Shown: piece by piece, positions 46,382-57,108 of the stretch
Position numbering within the stretch: the stretch's first letter is position 1
Layout: each line of letters starts with the position of its first letter
Assembly: GCA_021799635.1 (NCBI GenBank)
Contig: JAJZAB010000003.1
Span: forward strand, 1-64,000
Direction: 5' to 3'
From: Microcaldota archaeon
Lineage (GTDB): Archaea > Micrarchaeota > Micrarchaeia > Micrarchaeales > Micrarchaeaceae
Length of the DNA: 64,000 nt
The notes under the pieces: model-generated
Told to the model about the DNA's origin: nothing
Seen by the model: the letters and a program-made list of their open reading frames with translations, nothing else
Databases searched by the model: none
Position numbers and translations under genes: made by a program

Positions 46382-47338
46382 ATGAACAATTCGAAAGCCG
46401 ACAATCCCACACCATTTGGAGGTGGGTCATTCGCCCATTTGGTTTCAGTGCCGCTGGACCCGCGGATATCTGAAAGCATTGGAAAGAAGGGCTCGCAGAA
46501 CGGCATAACCTTTTACAACAGGAGGGCGGGAGACGATGTGATTGTGTGCCTATCGCCGACCTCGATAGCTGATAAATTTTATGCGGCGGTGCAGACGATT
46601 ATGCTGGCCAGCCAAGTGGTAGTCAGCACTGAAAACCCGGATCAGCTCTTCGGCGAGGTCGTGGTCGCTTGCGCCATGCTCGGCAAGCGGATGATATTCA
46701 CCGATGACAACGACGTTGCTGGCCTGTTATCTGGGGTTGGCGCCGTAGATTATGCCGTCTCGTCAAGAGATGAGCTGATCAAAAACATAACGCAGTATAA
46801 AGGCGCCGCGGTACCACTGGCAAAAAGGGTGGACCTGGACAAGGCCTTCCCGGTGAAGGGGCTGGGCACCGTAGCGCTTGGGATAGTGACAGGAGGGACG
46901 CTTTCCAAGCACGACGAACTCTATCACAGTTCAGGGAAAAAGGTTTTGGTAAGATCAATACAGAGCCTGGATGTGGATATAGATTCGGCGGAGATCGGCA
47001 CCAGGGTGGGAATTGCCCTGAAGAATATAGAGCCTGACGAGATCGCGAGCGGCGACCTCCTTACAGAAAATGAGTGCGGCAAAGCGAGCGCCGTGACGGC
47101 AGGGGTGGTGCAGAGCGGCATTGCAAAGGAGGACATGGTGAATGGCAACAGGTATATTGCCGTTTCGAACTTTAGCTATTCGAATGCAAAGGTTGATGAG
47201 GTAGATCCCGCAGGAGGAAAGATAAAACTCACTTTTGAGAGAGGCATGACGCTTCTTGATGGGGATAGGATTGTGCTGCTGCGCCAGAAGGCGCCAAGGG
47301 CGTTTGCTGTCTGCAGTGTGCTGGATAAGAAGAGATGA
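46382..47338 (+). CDS. EF-Tu/SelB-like translation-factor homolog lacking the GTPase P-loop
   Basis: VKGLGTVALGIVTGGTLSKHDELYHSSGKKVLVRSIQSLDVDIDSAEIGTRVGIALKNIEPDEIASGDLL is EF-Tu domain-2-like; no GHVDxGK. Confidence 0.7.
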   Translation: MNNSKADNPTPFGGGSFAHLVSVPLDPRISESIGKKGSQNGITFYNRRAGDDVIVCLSPTSIADKFYAAVQTIMLASQVVVSTENPDQLFGEVVVACAMLGKRMIFTDDNDVAGLLSGVGAVDYAVSSRDELIKNITQYKGAAVPLAKRVDLDKAFPVKGLGTVALGIVTGGTLSKHDELYHSSGKKVLVRSIQSLDVDIDSAEIGTRVGIALKNIEPDEIASGDLLTENECGKASAVTAGVVQSGIAKEDMVNGNRYIAVSNFSYSNAKVDEVDPAGGKIKLTFERGMTLLDGDRIVLLRQKAPRAFAVCSVLDKKR

Positions 47339-47360
47339 TTAGCCAACCGGCTTCAGGCAT

Positions 47361-48236
47361 TCAGGCGTAGCCCTTGTTGGAATCATCGTCATAAACCCTT
47401 CTGAAGGCCGACATTATAAGCTTGTTCGCATACTTGGGCGACACCTTGAGCAGTTCCCCGAAGGTGCTGCCCTCGCCGACCAGTTCAAACCTCCAGTCTC
47501 CCTCAATGGACTTGTAGCTCCTCACAATAGCATACTCCTTGCTGCCTTCATGGTTAGTCGCGATGTACAGGCCTACAAAATCGGTGCCCTTCTTATCGCC
47601 AACACAAGTGTCGTCTTTGTATTCTATAGTATCTTTTATGCGCCACTCCACCAGGTTGCTGATGAAGCTGATGAGGTTTACTCCGCCTCCTTTATCTTCG
47701 CTCCTCGTCTTGAAATTGAAGTCGAACTTCTCTGTCCAGTGGAGAAGCTTTACGCCATCCAGGTATGTGACTACCCTTTCATCCCCAATCTTGAATTTTG
47801 GGAAATTGTTTTCGCTGTTCCGGACAGCCTCGCACATCACATCTCCGAACTTCATCACTATAGAATCCTTTGACTTCATCACTGATAGCCTTCCCTGCTC
47901 TGGCGCCGCAACGTCTATGAAAAGCGGATCCTCGCTTATCACAAATTTCTTTTCTGATAGCTGCGCTTCCGGGAGCTCATAGTCCATATCTGTGCTTTGG
48001 TCTGTCCCTGATATAATATTTACAGTGGCATAGCTGTTGCCGTCAAACATTGTAACCCCGTAGGCGTGCCTTCTCTCGCCGCCCTTTGCAGGTAGGGAGC
48101 CGAGTGACACTATGTCAACCTCCATGTTGTCCTTTATCAGCCTGATCTGCCTGTAGTCATCGCTCTGCCTTATTATGTCAACAGAGCCCTGCATTTTTGA
48201 GTTGTCCGCTACCTGAAACCTTCTTGTGCTGAACAT
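47361..48236 (-). CDS. Hypothetical protein
   Basis: 291-aa ORF, no recognised motif. Confidence 0.55.
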   Translation of the reverse strand: MFSTRRFQVADNSKMQGSVDIIRQSDDYRQIRLIKDNMEVDIVSLGSLPAKGGERRHAYGVTMFDGNSYATVNIISGTDQSTDMDYELPEAQLSEKKFVISEDPLFIDVAAPEQGRLSVMKSKDSIVMKFGDVMCEAVRNSENNFPKFKIGDERVVTYLDGVKLLHWTEKFDFNFKTRSEDKGGGVNLISFISNLVEWRIKDTIEYKDDTCVGDKKGTDFVGLYIATNHEGSKEYAIVRSYKSIEGDWRFELVGEGSTFGELLKVSPKYANKLIMSAFRRVYDDDSNKGYA

Positions 48237-48388
48237 TTAGACCAAAGAGTCTTTAGGTGCTTGCAGATATTTATAGCTTACTCTGGGTTGACTTTGTCCA
48301 ATAATCCAGTTAAACCCAACCGGCTTGCGCTTTTAACGGCCTGAAAATTGGCTTTTAAATGCAAAGCAAGGGGTTTGACTGCAAAAAA

Positions 48389-49483
48389 CTATTCCGAATG
48401 GGCTCTTCGCATACCCCCATACAGACTGTATTTTCTGCCCCTCCACGTTATGCTGTCCATCCTGGAGGCTGCGACAAGGTTGGCCAGCAGGATAAAATCT
48501 ATCATTATGTATATTAGCGGTATCAGGATGTAGTGCTTTCTGGCCCTCCTGTACGCCTTTATCATGCCAAGCAGCAAAGGCAAAAGCAGTATGATGTAAG
48601 CATAGGATACCAGCACGGACAGAAGCACCCCCATTATGATGAGCAGCACGTTGCATCCGTAAAACAGCAGCCCCATCTGCAGTATCCTCCTGTTGCCGCT
48701 CACCGAGAGCGCGGTCTGACGATTAGACCATTCTACGAATTCGCTGAAGCTGTCAGCCGTGCTCACTGTTATGGTTCCCTTGTTTACGTACTCGATGCGC
48801 AGGCCTTTGTCCCTGGCGGCGCGAACCAGCGCTATGTCATCTGATACTGACCTGCAGAACATATTGAAGTGGTCCTTGTCCAGGAGCCCCTTCCTGAAGG
48901 CTATGGAGCCGCCCCATCCAAACCTTGTTATTTCTGACTTCATCATTCCGTTTCCAACAAAGGACCATACCATCTTGACCATTGACCAGAAGCCCCCGAC
49001 AGGCTGGAAGTACGGGTAGGCTGTTGATATGCCTACGCCGCTGTCCGAGAGCGGCCTGACAAGCTCGGCCACGTGGTTGCTTTTGCACATCACGTCAGAG
49101 TCTATCACTACGTAAAAATCGTAGCCCGGTTTTCGCTCCAGGGCGGTGGCGATGGCGCGGACCTTTCCGCTGCCCTCCCTGAACTTCGGCGATGAGACTA
49201 TGCATCTCATGCCGATTCTCCTTATCACCTTGACTGCGGGGTCACGGGGGCTGTCTACCACGGCTACGACATCTAAGGCCTTGCAGCGCTGGTTCTTAAC
49301 TGAGCTCAGGTTCTGCTCCATGGCCAGGTCTATGCCCTTGCACGGGACTATTGCCAGCGTGCGCCCTTTTGGGAACCCGTACTCTTTGGGCTGCTTCCTG
49401 GCCGCGCCGGCCACGTTTATGGCCAGCAGCGATAGCCAAACAAGGAAAAGAAACGCGACGATTGTGTCAAGAGCAAGGCCCAT
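48389..49483 (-). CDS. Membrane glycosyltransferase family 2
   Basis: LAIVPCKGIDLAMEQNLSSVKNQ, VVIDSDVMCKSNHVAELV, C-terminal TM helices. Confidence 0.82.
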   Translation of the reverse strand: MGLALDTIVAFLFLVWLSLLAINVAGAARKQPKEYGFPKGRTLAIVPCKGIDLAMEQNLSSVKNQRCKALDVVAVVDSPRDPAVKVIRRIGMRCIVSSPKFREGSGKVRAIATALERKPGYDFYVVIDSDVMCKSNHVAELVRPLSDSGVGISTAYPYFQPVGGFWSMVKMVWSFVGNGMMKSEITRFGWGGSIAFRKGLLDKDHFNMFCRSVSDDIALVRAARDKGLRIEYVNKGTITVSTADSFSEFVEWSNRQTALSVSGNRRILQMGLLFYGCNVLLIIMGVLLSVLVSYAYIILLLPLLLGMIKAYRRARKHYILIPLIYIMIDFILLANLVAASRMDSITWRGRKYSLYGGMRRAHSE

Positions 49484-49490
49484 CTCAAGC

Positions 49491-52025
49491 TCACTCGTTC
49501 TTCTTTGTGAAGTTTACATTGGCCTCTATGATCTCCATGGTTCTGCCTATGTCCCTCTCTATATCCTCCCGCCTGTTCCTCCTGTCGTTGAAGAACTTCC
49601 TGACCACTTCCATTGTTTGCTCGTCGTGCACGAACTCCATGTTCCTGACGTACCTGCCGAGCATCAGCGTGCCGCTGTCGTAAGAAGACCTGATCCTTTT
49701 CCAGTTGCTCATGGTCCACGCCAGCAGAATCTGCCCGGTAGCCGGGTTTTCGGATACAACTTCTGGTATGAGATAGGAGTCCTGGAGGCGCACCTTCTTG
49801 GAAAGCGGCAGCTGGAGCGCCCTCTTCGCAAGGTCCTCCCGCCTGAACGCACCCAATGTCGAAAGCAGCTGCACCCTTTCTTCCGGTATCTCCTCCCTGA
49901 GGTATGCATTTAAGACCCAGTTGAACTCGTTTCCGCCGCCGTTCCATGCAACGCTTCCCAGCATGGCGGCCTTCATGTCAGGGTCCACCAGCTTCCTGTC
50001 CTTCCTGTACTTCTTGTACATCTCATTAAACCTTTTTATTGTAGGCTTGTGGCCAAGCATGCTCAGAATGTGGGCTGAGCTGCTCCTCAGCATTGACTCA
50101 ATGTTGCCTTCACCAGGCCTCTTGTTCCATCCAAGCTTCCCAAGCAGCCTGAGGTGAAACTCCCTGCTGACGGTAGCTACGCGCGCCGACAGCCTCATTC
50201 CGTAGCTCATGTGATAAAGCCAGGAAAGATGATGCGATATGCTCTCGCTCACAAGCGGCTCGGCGTCCATGCAGTACCTGGTTATGAAGTCAAGGTACTC
50301 GGATGCGGCCATCCTGGCCGACCTTGCCATGGCGAAGAGGTCGTTTTCAACGCCCCAGGCATCTATGTAGCCAAGCCTGCCTGAGCTGATGGCCTCGCCA
50401 AGCCTGGGCAGCAGCTCGGTCTGGTACTGGGTCCTGTAGAAGCCTGCTGCGCCGCTGTTTATCTTGATCCAGTCAACCTGGCCAGTGGCTATGTCTTGGT
50501 CAGTTTTATCAAACAGCAGGAAGCCCTCAGCCCCCCTGCTAGTTTTGTAGCGTACCGGCACAGGCCATACGTTCTCGGCGTTTGGACTGCTGCCTAGGAC
50601 AGTATACCTTCCCTGGCTGAGGTGCACTGCAAAATCGCTTTTGTACACCTTGACCAGAGGGTATCCGGGCTTGTCTATCCAAGCCTTTGCAACCCTGGAG
50701 AATGGGACCGGCTTGCCCCTGGCCCTGGCCTCCCGTTCTATGGATCCCCAAAGGTCGTACTTGGTTGCGTTGGAGTACGCGTTTTCTTTCAGATACCTGT
50801 GCAGGCCGCGCCTGAACACCTCCTGCCCGGCGTAGTCCTCGAGCATGCGCAGCACAGTACCGCCCTTCTCGTAGCTTATGCTGTCGAACATCGAGTCTAT
50901 CTGGCTGGAATCCTTGACCACCATGTTTATCGGGTGCGTGGACATAAGCTGGTCTGCAGCAAAGGCAGACGACGCCTCTATGTTGAGGTACTGGTCCATC
51001 ATCCTCCATTTTGGGAAGGTGCTATCAACAGCCTTGTATGCCATGAAGGTAGCAAAGCTTTCGTTGAGCCAGAGGTCGTCCCACCATCTCATTGTGACAA
51101 GGTCGCCGAACCACTGGTGGGTCAGCTCGTGCGCGATCACCTCTGCCACCCTCTGCTTGGCTGCCACGGATGCATTGTCCTTGTCTGAAAGCAGCAGCAC
51201 CTCCCTGAACGTTATCGCGCCCCAGTTTTCCATTGCCCCGGCAGCAAAATCCGGCACAGCTATAAAATCCGCTTTCTTAAGCGGGTAGCTCACGCCGAAG
51301 TACCGTTCGTAGAATGCTATAAACTTCTTCGCGTAGTCCATGGCGAGCGAGCCGAGCTGGGATTTGCCTGGCCTGGTGACAATCCTTATGCGCAGCTTGC
51401 CCAGCCTGCCGTTTATGTACTCGTACCTGCCAACACCCATGTACAGCAGATATGAGGACATCTTCGGCGTCCTTTCAAACGTGACCATCTTCTTCTTGCC
51501 GTCGACCTTCACCGTTGATTTTATTTCAGTATTTGATATCGCGTCGAGATCCTTGTCTATTACCAGAGATATGTCATAGGTTGCCTTGAACTCCGGCTCG
51601 TCGAAGCACGGGAAGGCCGCCCTGGCGTTTGAAGCCTCGAACTGTGTTGTAAGGCTGTACAGCGTCCTCTTCTTGAAGGTGTAGCTGCTCCTGTAGAACC
51701 CGTACATGCCATCGTTGTGCCTGCCCTCGAACTTTATCTCTATGACCGCGTTTCCTGCAATCCTTTCACCGAAGAGCAGCGATATCCTGCCGGCCTTCTC
51801 CTTCCTCTTCACCCTGGCCTTCAGGCTCCTCCCCGATGATTCCACGTGCGCGCTCCTTATCCTTAGTTCCTTGGCGTTCAGGTCTATTGCCGAGGTCTTC
51901 CTCGCTATCTTGACCTCTATTCTCTCATGGCCTAAAAATCTGAAGCTCTTCATGTTCGGCTCAAATGTTATGCTGTAGTTTAACGGAACCACATTGTTGC
52001 CTAGGGTCTCGTGAGTTTCCTTCAT
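49491..52025 (-). CDS. M1 family aminopeptidase (tricorn-interacting-factor-like)
   Basis: GAMENWGAITFRE, VIAHELTHQWFGDLVTMRWWDDLWLNESFATF. Confidence 0.96.
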   Translation of the reverse strand: MKETHETLGNNVVPLNYSITFEPNMKSFRFLGHERIEVKIARKTSAIDLNAKELRIRSAHVESSGRSLKARVKRKEKAGRISLLFGERIAGNAVIEIKFEGRHNDGMYGFYRSSYTFKKRTLYSLTTQFEASNARAAFPCFDEPEFKATYDISLVIDKDLDAISNTEIKSTVKVDGKKKMVTFERTPKMSSYLLYMGVGRYEYINGRLGKLRIRIVTRPGKSQLGSLAMDYAKKFIAFYERYFGVSYPLKKADFIAVPDFAAGAMENWGAITFREVLLLSDKDNASVAAKQRVAEVIAHELTHQWFGDLVTMRWWDDLWLNESFATFMAYKAVDSTFPKWRMMDQYLNIEASSAFAADQLMSTHPINMVVKDSSQIDSMFDSISYEKGGTVLRMLEDYAGQEVFRRGLHRYLKENAYSNATKYDLWGSIEREARARGKPVPFSRVAKAWIDKPGYPLVKVYKSDFAVHLSQGRYTVLGSSPNAENVWPVPVRYKTSRGAEGFLLFDKTDQDIATGQVDWIKINSGAAGFYRTQYQTELLPRLGEAISSGRLGYIDAWGVENDLFAMARSARMAASEYLDFITRYCMDAEPLVSESISHHLSWLYHMSYGMRLSARVATVSREFHLRLLGKLGWNKRPGEGNIESMLRSSSAHILSMLGHKPTIKRFNEMYKKYRKDRKLVDPDMKAAMLGSVAWNGGGNEFNWVLNAYLREEIPEERVQLLSTLGAFRREDLAKRALQLPLSKKVRLQDSYLIPEVVSENPATGQILLAWTMSNWKRIRSSYDSGTLMLGRYVRNMEFVHDEQTMEVVRKFFNDRRNRREDIERDIGRTMEIIEANVNFTKKNE

Positions 52026-52035
52026 GGCACCACAT

Positions 52036-52581
52036 TCAAAAATTCACTATTGCAGGTATGCCGCTGTACTCGCACAGCAGAATGCCGTACTCCTCCTCGT
52101 CGACAAAGCCGTCACGGTGCAGCCTTCCCTGCCTTTGCACCCCTTCTTTCCTAAAGCCTAATGCGTTGAGAAGGTTTATAGACCTATGGTTGAATGGGAA
52201 CACCCTCGCATGTATGCTGTTCATGCCTAGCTTGCTGAACGAGAAGTGCATGAGGAGCGCGACCGCCTCCCTTGCGTACCCCCTGTGCCAGTAATCCTTG
52301 CCGAGCCAGTAGCCTATCTCGCACTTCCTGTTCATTACGTCTATATTTGCAGCGGCCGCGGCGCCGACAAGCTCGGAGCTGCTGTCGAGGCGGATGCCGA
52401 AGTGGAACTCCCTGCCCAGGGCGGCCTGCTCCACTGCGTGGTTTATGAAGTTGTGGGCGTGCTCCTTCCTGTACGGGTATGGAAACTCACCGAAGGAAGC
52501 GGCGTTGTAGGCTATGTCGAAATCGTTGGCTCTGCTGGCCACAGCGTCAGCGTCTTCTACTGACAGGCTCTGCAGGTACAC
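52036..52581 (-). CDS. GNAT acetyltransferase, RimJ/RimL-like
   Basis: EIGYWLGKDYWHRGYAREAVALLMHFSF, RSINLLNALGFRKEG. Confidence 0.9.
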   Translation of the reverse strand: MYLQSLSVEDADAVASRANDFDIAYNAASFGEFPYPYRKEHAHNFINHAVEQAALGREFHFGIRLDSSSELVGAAAAANIDVMNRKCEIGYWLGKDYWHRGYAREAVALLMHFSFSKLGMNSIHARVFPFNHRSINLLNALGFRKEGVQRQGRLHRDGFVDEEEYGILLCEYSGIPAIVNF

Positions 52582-52678
52582 CCTGAAACCGTGGTAGGTT
52601 ATTATTATTCTGCCACCCCATCTTATATTAAGATTGCCATAGTAATATGTTTATAGCTTCTGCTAGGGGTCTGGTCAG

Positions 52679-53551
52679 ATGAAGGTGCTCAATTCGTTAC
52701 CGCCGTACAACCTTTTCGGGCTTGAGGAGCAGGACTACGCCAAGGCCAGGGTGGTGGTCCTTCCGGTGCCGTACGACTCGACGTCCACCTACAGGACCGG
52801 CTCCAGGGAGGGGCCGCACGCAATAATAGAGGCCAGCAGGAACATGGAGCTGTACAGCGAGGAGCTGGACCGCGACATAAGCGAAATAGGCGTATATACT
52901 CTTGAGGAGCTTGCGCCGGATTTCGGATCGCCGAAGGGCATGGTTGACAGGATTGCCAGGGAAGTCACGCTTATACTCGAGGACTCGAAGGTTCCCCTCC
53001 TTATAGGCGGGGAGCACACCATAGCGATTGGGTCAGTGAAGGCTGTGGCCGCATTCCACAAGGACTTCAGCGTGCTCCACTTTGATGCGCACGCGGATTC
53101 GAGGGATGAACTCAACAGCACCAAATACTGCCATGCCTGCGTGATGGCAAGGATACGGGAGATGTGCGGGAGCTGCTACAGCGTCGGGGTCAGGAGCACG
53201 GACCGCAAAAGCCACAAGGAAAACAGGGGCAGCGTGCTGTACATGGAGGAGATTGAGGATTTGGGGATTGATGATATAGCAGAAAGGATCTCCAAAAGCA
53301 CAAAGAAGAAACTTTACATAACGTTTGACCTGGATGTGCTCGACACCGGCATAATGCCGAACACCGGCACGCCGGAGCCTGGCGGCATGGGATTCAACCA
53401 GGTTTGCAGGATACTCAGGAGGGTACTTTCCGATAAGGAATTGATCGGCATGGACTTCAGCGAACTGTGCCCGATACCAGGCCTTACCGCTCCCAACTTC
53501 CTGGCAGCCAAGCTTATCTATCTCACAATAGGATACGCGTTTAGGCAATGA
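52679..53551 (+). CDS. speB: Agmatinase/ureohydrolase
   Basis: GGEHTIAIG, LHFDAHADSRDE, YITFDLDVLDTGIMPNTGTPEPGG. Confidence 0.92.
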   Translation: MKVLNSLPPYNLFGLEEQDYAKARVVVLPVPYDSTSTYRTGSREGPHAIIEASRNMELYSEELDRDISEIGVYTLEELAPDFGSPKGMVDRIAREVTLILEDSKVPLLIGGEHTIAIGSVKAVAAFHKDFSVLHFDAHADSRDELNSTKYCHACVMARIREMCGSCYSVGVRSTDRKSHKENRGSVLYMEEIEDLGIDDIAERISKSTKKKLYITFDLDVLDTGIMPNTGTPEPGGMGFNQVCRILRRVLSDKELIGMDFSELCPIPGLTAPNFLAAKLIYLTIGYAFRQ

Positions 53552-53641
53552 AACGAAAATATCCGAAAAGGATATATACCATTCAGCCCCTAAGTAGCTC
53601 TGGGACATTAGTTCATCCCAGCATTATGCTGAAGCGGTGGT

Positions 53642-54001
53642 TTGGTGGTCAACAATATAAAAAGTGACTGGGAGCAGGTGGAAAAGAACATAAAGTACTG
53701 GGAAAAAATAGCCAGGCAGAACGAGACTCCGGAGGAAAGGATGGTGGCCCATTTCAGGGATCTGCTCAGGTCTTTCCACGTTCAGTGCAACGAGATTGAT
53801 GCCTTGGAGAAGGAAAGGGATAAGGCAGCCAGCAGGATAAGGTCGTGGGTGGCTGATCCTATCAATGCAGGCATACTGCAAAGGCACGGCGGTGCTGTCT
53901 TCCATGGGGACGCTGATGATGCCGACAAGATTGAGTTTGAAAACTACGTAGTAGCGCTCGACCGCCAGCACGGGAAGCTAAGCGTCAAGAAGCATCACTG
54001 A
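53642..54001 (+). CDS. Hypothetical coiled protein
   Basis: VVNNIKSDWEQVEKNIKYWEKIARQNE..., TATA-like GGATATATACC upstream. Confidence 0.55.
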   Translation: MVVNNIKSDWEQVEKNIKYWEKIARQNETPEERMVAHFRDLLRSFHVQCNEIDALEKERDKAASRIRSWVADPINAGILQRHGGAVFHGDADDADKIEFENYVVALDRQHGKLSVKKHH

Positions 54002-54071
54002 AGGCTTGGCTGAGCTTTCACGGCTGCAACGGCAAGGTATAAAAAGGATTGAAAACAATTACTAAATAGTT

Positions 54072-54665
54072 TTGGTGGATGATAGAATGGACGCAAAGAA
54101 TATCGCAATGAGATTAGTCTTGGCATTCTCGGTCATGTCTGTGCTCGCCGGGTATGCTGGTGCATCGATCGCCGGCGGCGAGTGGACTTTGTCAGGCACT
54201 GTGTACAACGGAGGGACCTGCCAGCCGTTGGCCAACGTAACCCTGTTTTCTCCTACCTATTCAGCAGCTACAAACGTATCCACATCCAGCGGCGCTTACC
54301 TGTTAAGGCTTGGAAGGGGAAGCCAGATTGTGAATGCAACCATGGCCGGCTACAATAATTTCACCTACTCCACCCCGTACGAACCAGTAGGCTCAATCAT
54401 AGAATACAACATAATGATGCTTAAGCCTGGTGAGAAGCCTGCTGCGAACTGCAGCTTCTCTTCAAGCAGCACCCCTGGGACATCAAACTTTACCACAACT
54501 ACGGTAATGCCTTCAGCTACAAGCTCTCCGGCATCCACAAGCGCAGCAACCACGGCACCTGTGGCACCTTCGAAAAGCAGCAGCACTGGCTACCTGGCAA
54601 TAGTCGCCATAATAATTATAGTCATTATAATAGTGGTGGCGTACTTTGCGTTCAAGAAGCGCTGA
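54072..54665 (+). CDS. Secreted, membrane-anchored protein with carboxypeptidase-regulatory-like domain
   Basis: N-terminal signal-like segment, LSGTVYNGGTCQPLANVTLFSP, Ser/Thr-rich linker, C-terminal TM + FKKR. Confidence 0.75.
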   Translation: MVDDRMDAKNIAMRLVLAFSVMSVLAGYAGASIAGGEWTLSGTVYNGGTCQPLANVTLFSPTYSAATNVSTSSGAYLLRLGRGSQIVNATMAGYNNFTYSTPYEPVGSIIEYNIMMLKPGEKPAANCSFSSSSTPGTSNFTTTTVMPSATSSPASTSAATTAPVAPSKSSSTGYLAIVAIIIIVIIIVVAYFAFKKR

Positions 54666-54766
54666 GCCTGCAGCCTTGGCTTTCCCCGGCACGCGTGCCA
54701 TAAAAAGCTTTTTTGAAACGCGGCACTGGAAGCCAGAGGGCATGGGATGCCAATGATGAAGAGCAG

Positions 54767-55816
54767 TCAGCCTAGTGCTGATCCTAGCATTGACCCCCAC
54801 CTCTCATCGGCAGGCACTATGCCCAGCGACTTGCATTCCGCAAACTTCCTTTTGGCCATGTTTATGTAGTTTGAGGGGTTCCTGCTGTCATGGAACAGCG
54901 ATTCCTTCGCCGCGCCGGACTTTATGTCGAAGCTCTCCCATACCGCCCAGCACAGCCTGTCAAAAGCCCGTATCATCCTGAACGCCTTCAGCCTGCCAGG
55001 AATGGTCTCATCCTCCCTTATCTTAAAATAGCCGTTGAGAAAGAGCGATAGTTGGGAGGAGTCCATGCCCTCCCTGTCGATCATGCACGATATGCCGTAC
55101 GCTGGATCTGATATGCATACGCTTTCCCAGTCTATAAGCCTTATGCCCTGGCTGCTTACTATTATGTTAGGCGTTGCTATGTCGGTGTGGGTTATTGCGG
55201 CCGCCCCCTTTCCTATATCTATGCCGCTCACAACGGCGAAGGCGTCGCTCAGCCCATCAATGACCATCCTGCCTTCCTTGGATTTTGAAAGTAGCTGGCC
55301 TATGTGGTCCATCTTCTTATTTATCTCTGAGAGCAGGTCTTCCTTTCTTTCTATCCTGTGCAGCATAGAGTAGGCCTCCTCATTTACCCTTATGCTGTTT
55401 ATCCTGGCGATCTCGCTTGCAAGCATGCCCACCAGGCTGTCGTCTATCCTATCTATGTGCCTGCCCTCCACGTATTCGGTTATCATGAATGGCAGGCCCA
55501 GCTTGTCGTTGGACGGCTCCATGGTGTAAGCCCTTGGAGCGACGCCATACCTGTTTAGAACCTTTAGCGCCTTGTACTCGTATTCTATCCTTTTTTCCGG
55601 CTCTTCCGAGGTGCAGAACCTCATGTTGAATCTTTTCCTGTTTATTATAACTGCATAGTTGAAATGCCTGGTTCCTATACCCAAGCGCTCTATGCCCTCG
55701 AACTTCAGGGGTCTTTCCATGCCAAGCCTTGACGGATCCATCCCGCATACATACTTTGGTATCAGCTTCTCCAGCTCGGCCTGGTTCTTTATCGTTGCTT
55801 TCGGGGTCCATTCCAT
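54767..55816 (-). CDS. Aminoglycoside/choline kinase-like phosphotransferase
   Basis: ITEYVEGRHIDRI, AAITHTDIATPNIIVSSQGIRLIDWESVCISDP; start reassigned to MEWTPK. Confidence 0.82.
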   Translation of the reverse strand: MEWTPKATIKNQAELEKLIPKYVCGMDPSRLGMERPLKFEGIERLGIGTRHFNYAVIINRKRFNMRFCTSEEPEKRIEYEYKALKVLNRYGVAPRAYTMEPSNDKLGLPFMITEYVEGRHIDRIDDSLVGMLASEIARINSIRVNEEAYSMLHRIERKEDLLSEINKKMDHIGQLLSKSKEGRMVIDGLSDAFAVVSGIDIGKGAAAITHTDIATPNIIVSSQGIRLIDWESVCISDPAYGISCMIDREGMDSSQLSLFLNGYFKIREDETIPGRLKAFRMIRAFDRLCWAVWESFDIKSGAAKESLFHDSRNPSNYINMAKRKFAECKSLGIVPADERWGSMLGSALG

Positions 55817-55821
55817 TGGAT

Positions 55822-57108
55822 TCACTTCGCAGCGGCGGCCTTGCGTTCGGCAATTGGCGGAGGCGGCAGCATCTTCATCCTCTTGGTAAGTATGAATATG
55901 CCAACCGTTGATATCAGGTTTGTAATCAATATTATCAAGAACATTTCGTCCAGGAAGTTCGGTATTATTATGCCGAGCGATATGGGAACTGTTGCGATTA
56001 TGGCTGAGGAGAGGCCCCTGCTGGTGTTGAACGATGCTATCAGGCTCATCTTCCTGCTCTGCACCCCTTTTATTTTCGTGTATTTTCCAATCATGCCAAC
56101 GAACAGCATCCTTATCATCAGGATAACTAACGATAGGGCTATTGCAAGTCCGACCAGGAAAATGGTAACTGTGGTTATCTGGAATAGTATGCCTATGTAT
56201 ACGAAGAAGAAGGTCGATGTGAAGAAGACTATCTCCGACTGATAGCGCTTTATGTGATCGAAAAGGCGCCCCTGGTACCGCACATACTTCCTCCACCCCC
56301 TGCCAGAATGGATGACAGAGCCTATGTTTGAGAACGCCAGGCCGAAAACGAACACCGTTATGACGCCGCTGATGCCGAGGATCTCAGAGATGGCGTATGC
56401 GGCGACAACCATGCTTATTGTAAGCGTCCAGCTGTACCTCTCGCTGTACCGCTGGTACCTGTTAAGGAGGTATAGCCAAGCTATGGCGAGTATTATCCCG
56501 AGGAGCACAGCGCCTATTATTATGGTGAATATTGCATCTGCTATGCCGGATGCAGTCACTGATAGCGGGGTTACTATTAATCCGATCAGTATCAGCGGCA
56601 CTATAAGCTGCAGCGTGTCTGTAGCCACGCTCTCGTAAAGAAGCGTGGACTTGAGCTTGTCCGGTATTATCCCTATGACCCTGAGCAGCGTTGGTGATAT
56701 TATGGCGCTCGGCCCTGCGAGCGCGAAGCCGAATATCAGCGAAGCAAAAGCAGACCAGTGGAATACAAAGTATGCCACTAAGAAAAGCGCGAATGCGGTG
56801 ACCAGCGCAGTTGTGAATGTGAACGCGTTCGCCCTCGCAAGCACCGACCCCAGCTTCCTGATGTTCATGTTCATTCCAACGTCAAAAAGTATGAACGACA
56901 CTGCCAGGGCCGTTATGTATGGCACCAGGGCTGAAACTGTGCTTCCCTGCCCTGCCTGTATTAGGTGCAGCACTGGGCCGATCAGAAGGCCGACAAGCAT
57001 GAGCGGAAAGGCTGGGGATATCTTGAGCTTGAAAAAGAATGACTGCAGTATAAATCCAAAAAATACTATGGAGGCAAAGAGAAGAAACACTATTTCTACG
57101 CTAAGCAT
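55822..57108 (-). CDS. Monovalent cation:proton antiporter (CPA, Kef/NhaP-like)
   Basis: Multi-helix; FDVGMNMNIRKLG, FALAGPSAIISPTLLRVIG, NTSRGLSSAIIATVPISLGI. Confidence 0.88.
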   Translation of the reverse strand: MLSVEIVFLLFASIVFFGFILQSFFFKLKISPAFPLMLVGLLIGPVLHLIQAGQGSTVSALVPYITALAVSFILFDVGMNMNIRKLGSVLARANAFTFTTALVTAFALFLVAYFVFHWSAFASLIFGFALAGPSAIISPTLLRVIGIIPDKLKSTLLYESVATDTLQLIVPLILIGLIVTPLSVTASGIADAIFTIIIGAVLLGIILAIAWLYLLNRYQRYSERYSWTLTISMVVAAYAISEILGISGVITVFVFGLAFSNIGSVIHSGRGWRKYVRYQGRLFDHIKRYQSEIVFFTSTFFFVYIGILFQITTVTIFLVGLAIALSLVILMIRMLFVGMIGKYTKIKGVQSRKMSLIASFNTSRGLSSAIIATVPISLGIIIPNFLDEMFLIILITNLISTVGIFILTKRMKMLPPPPIAERKAAAAK

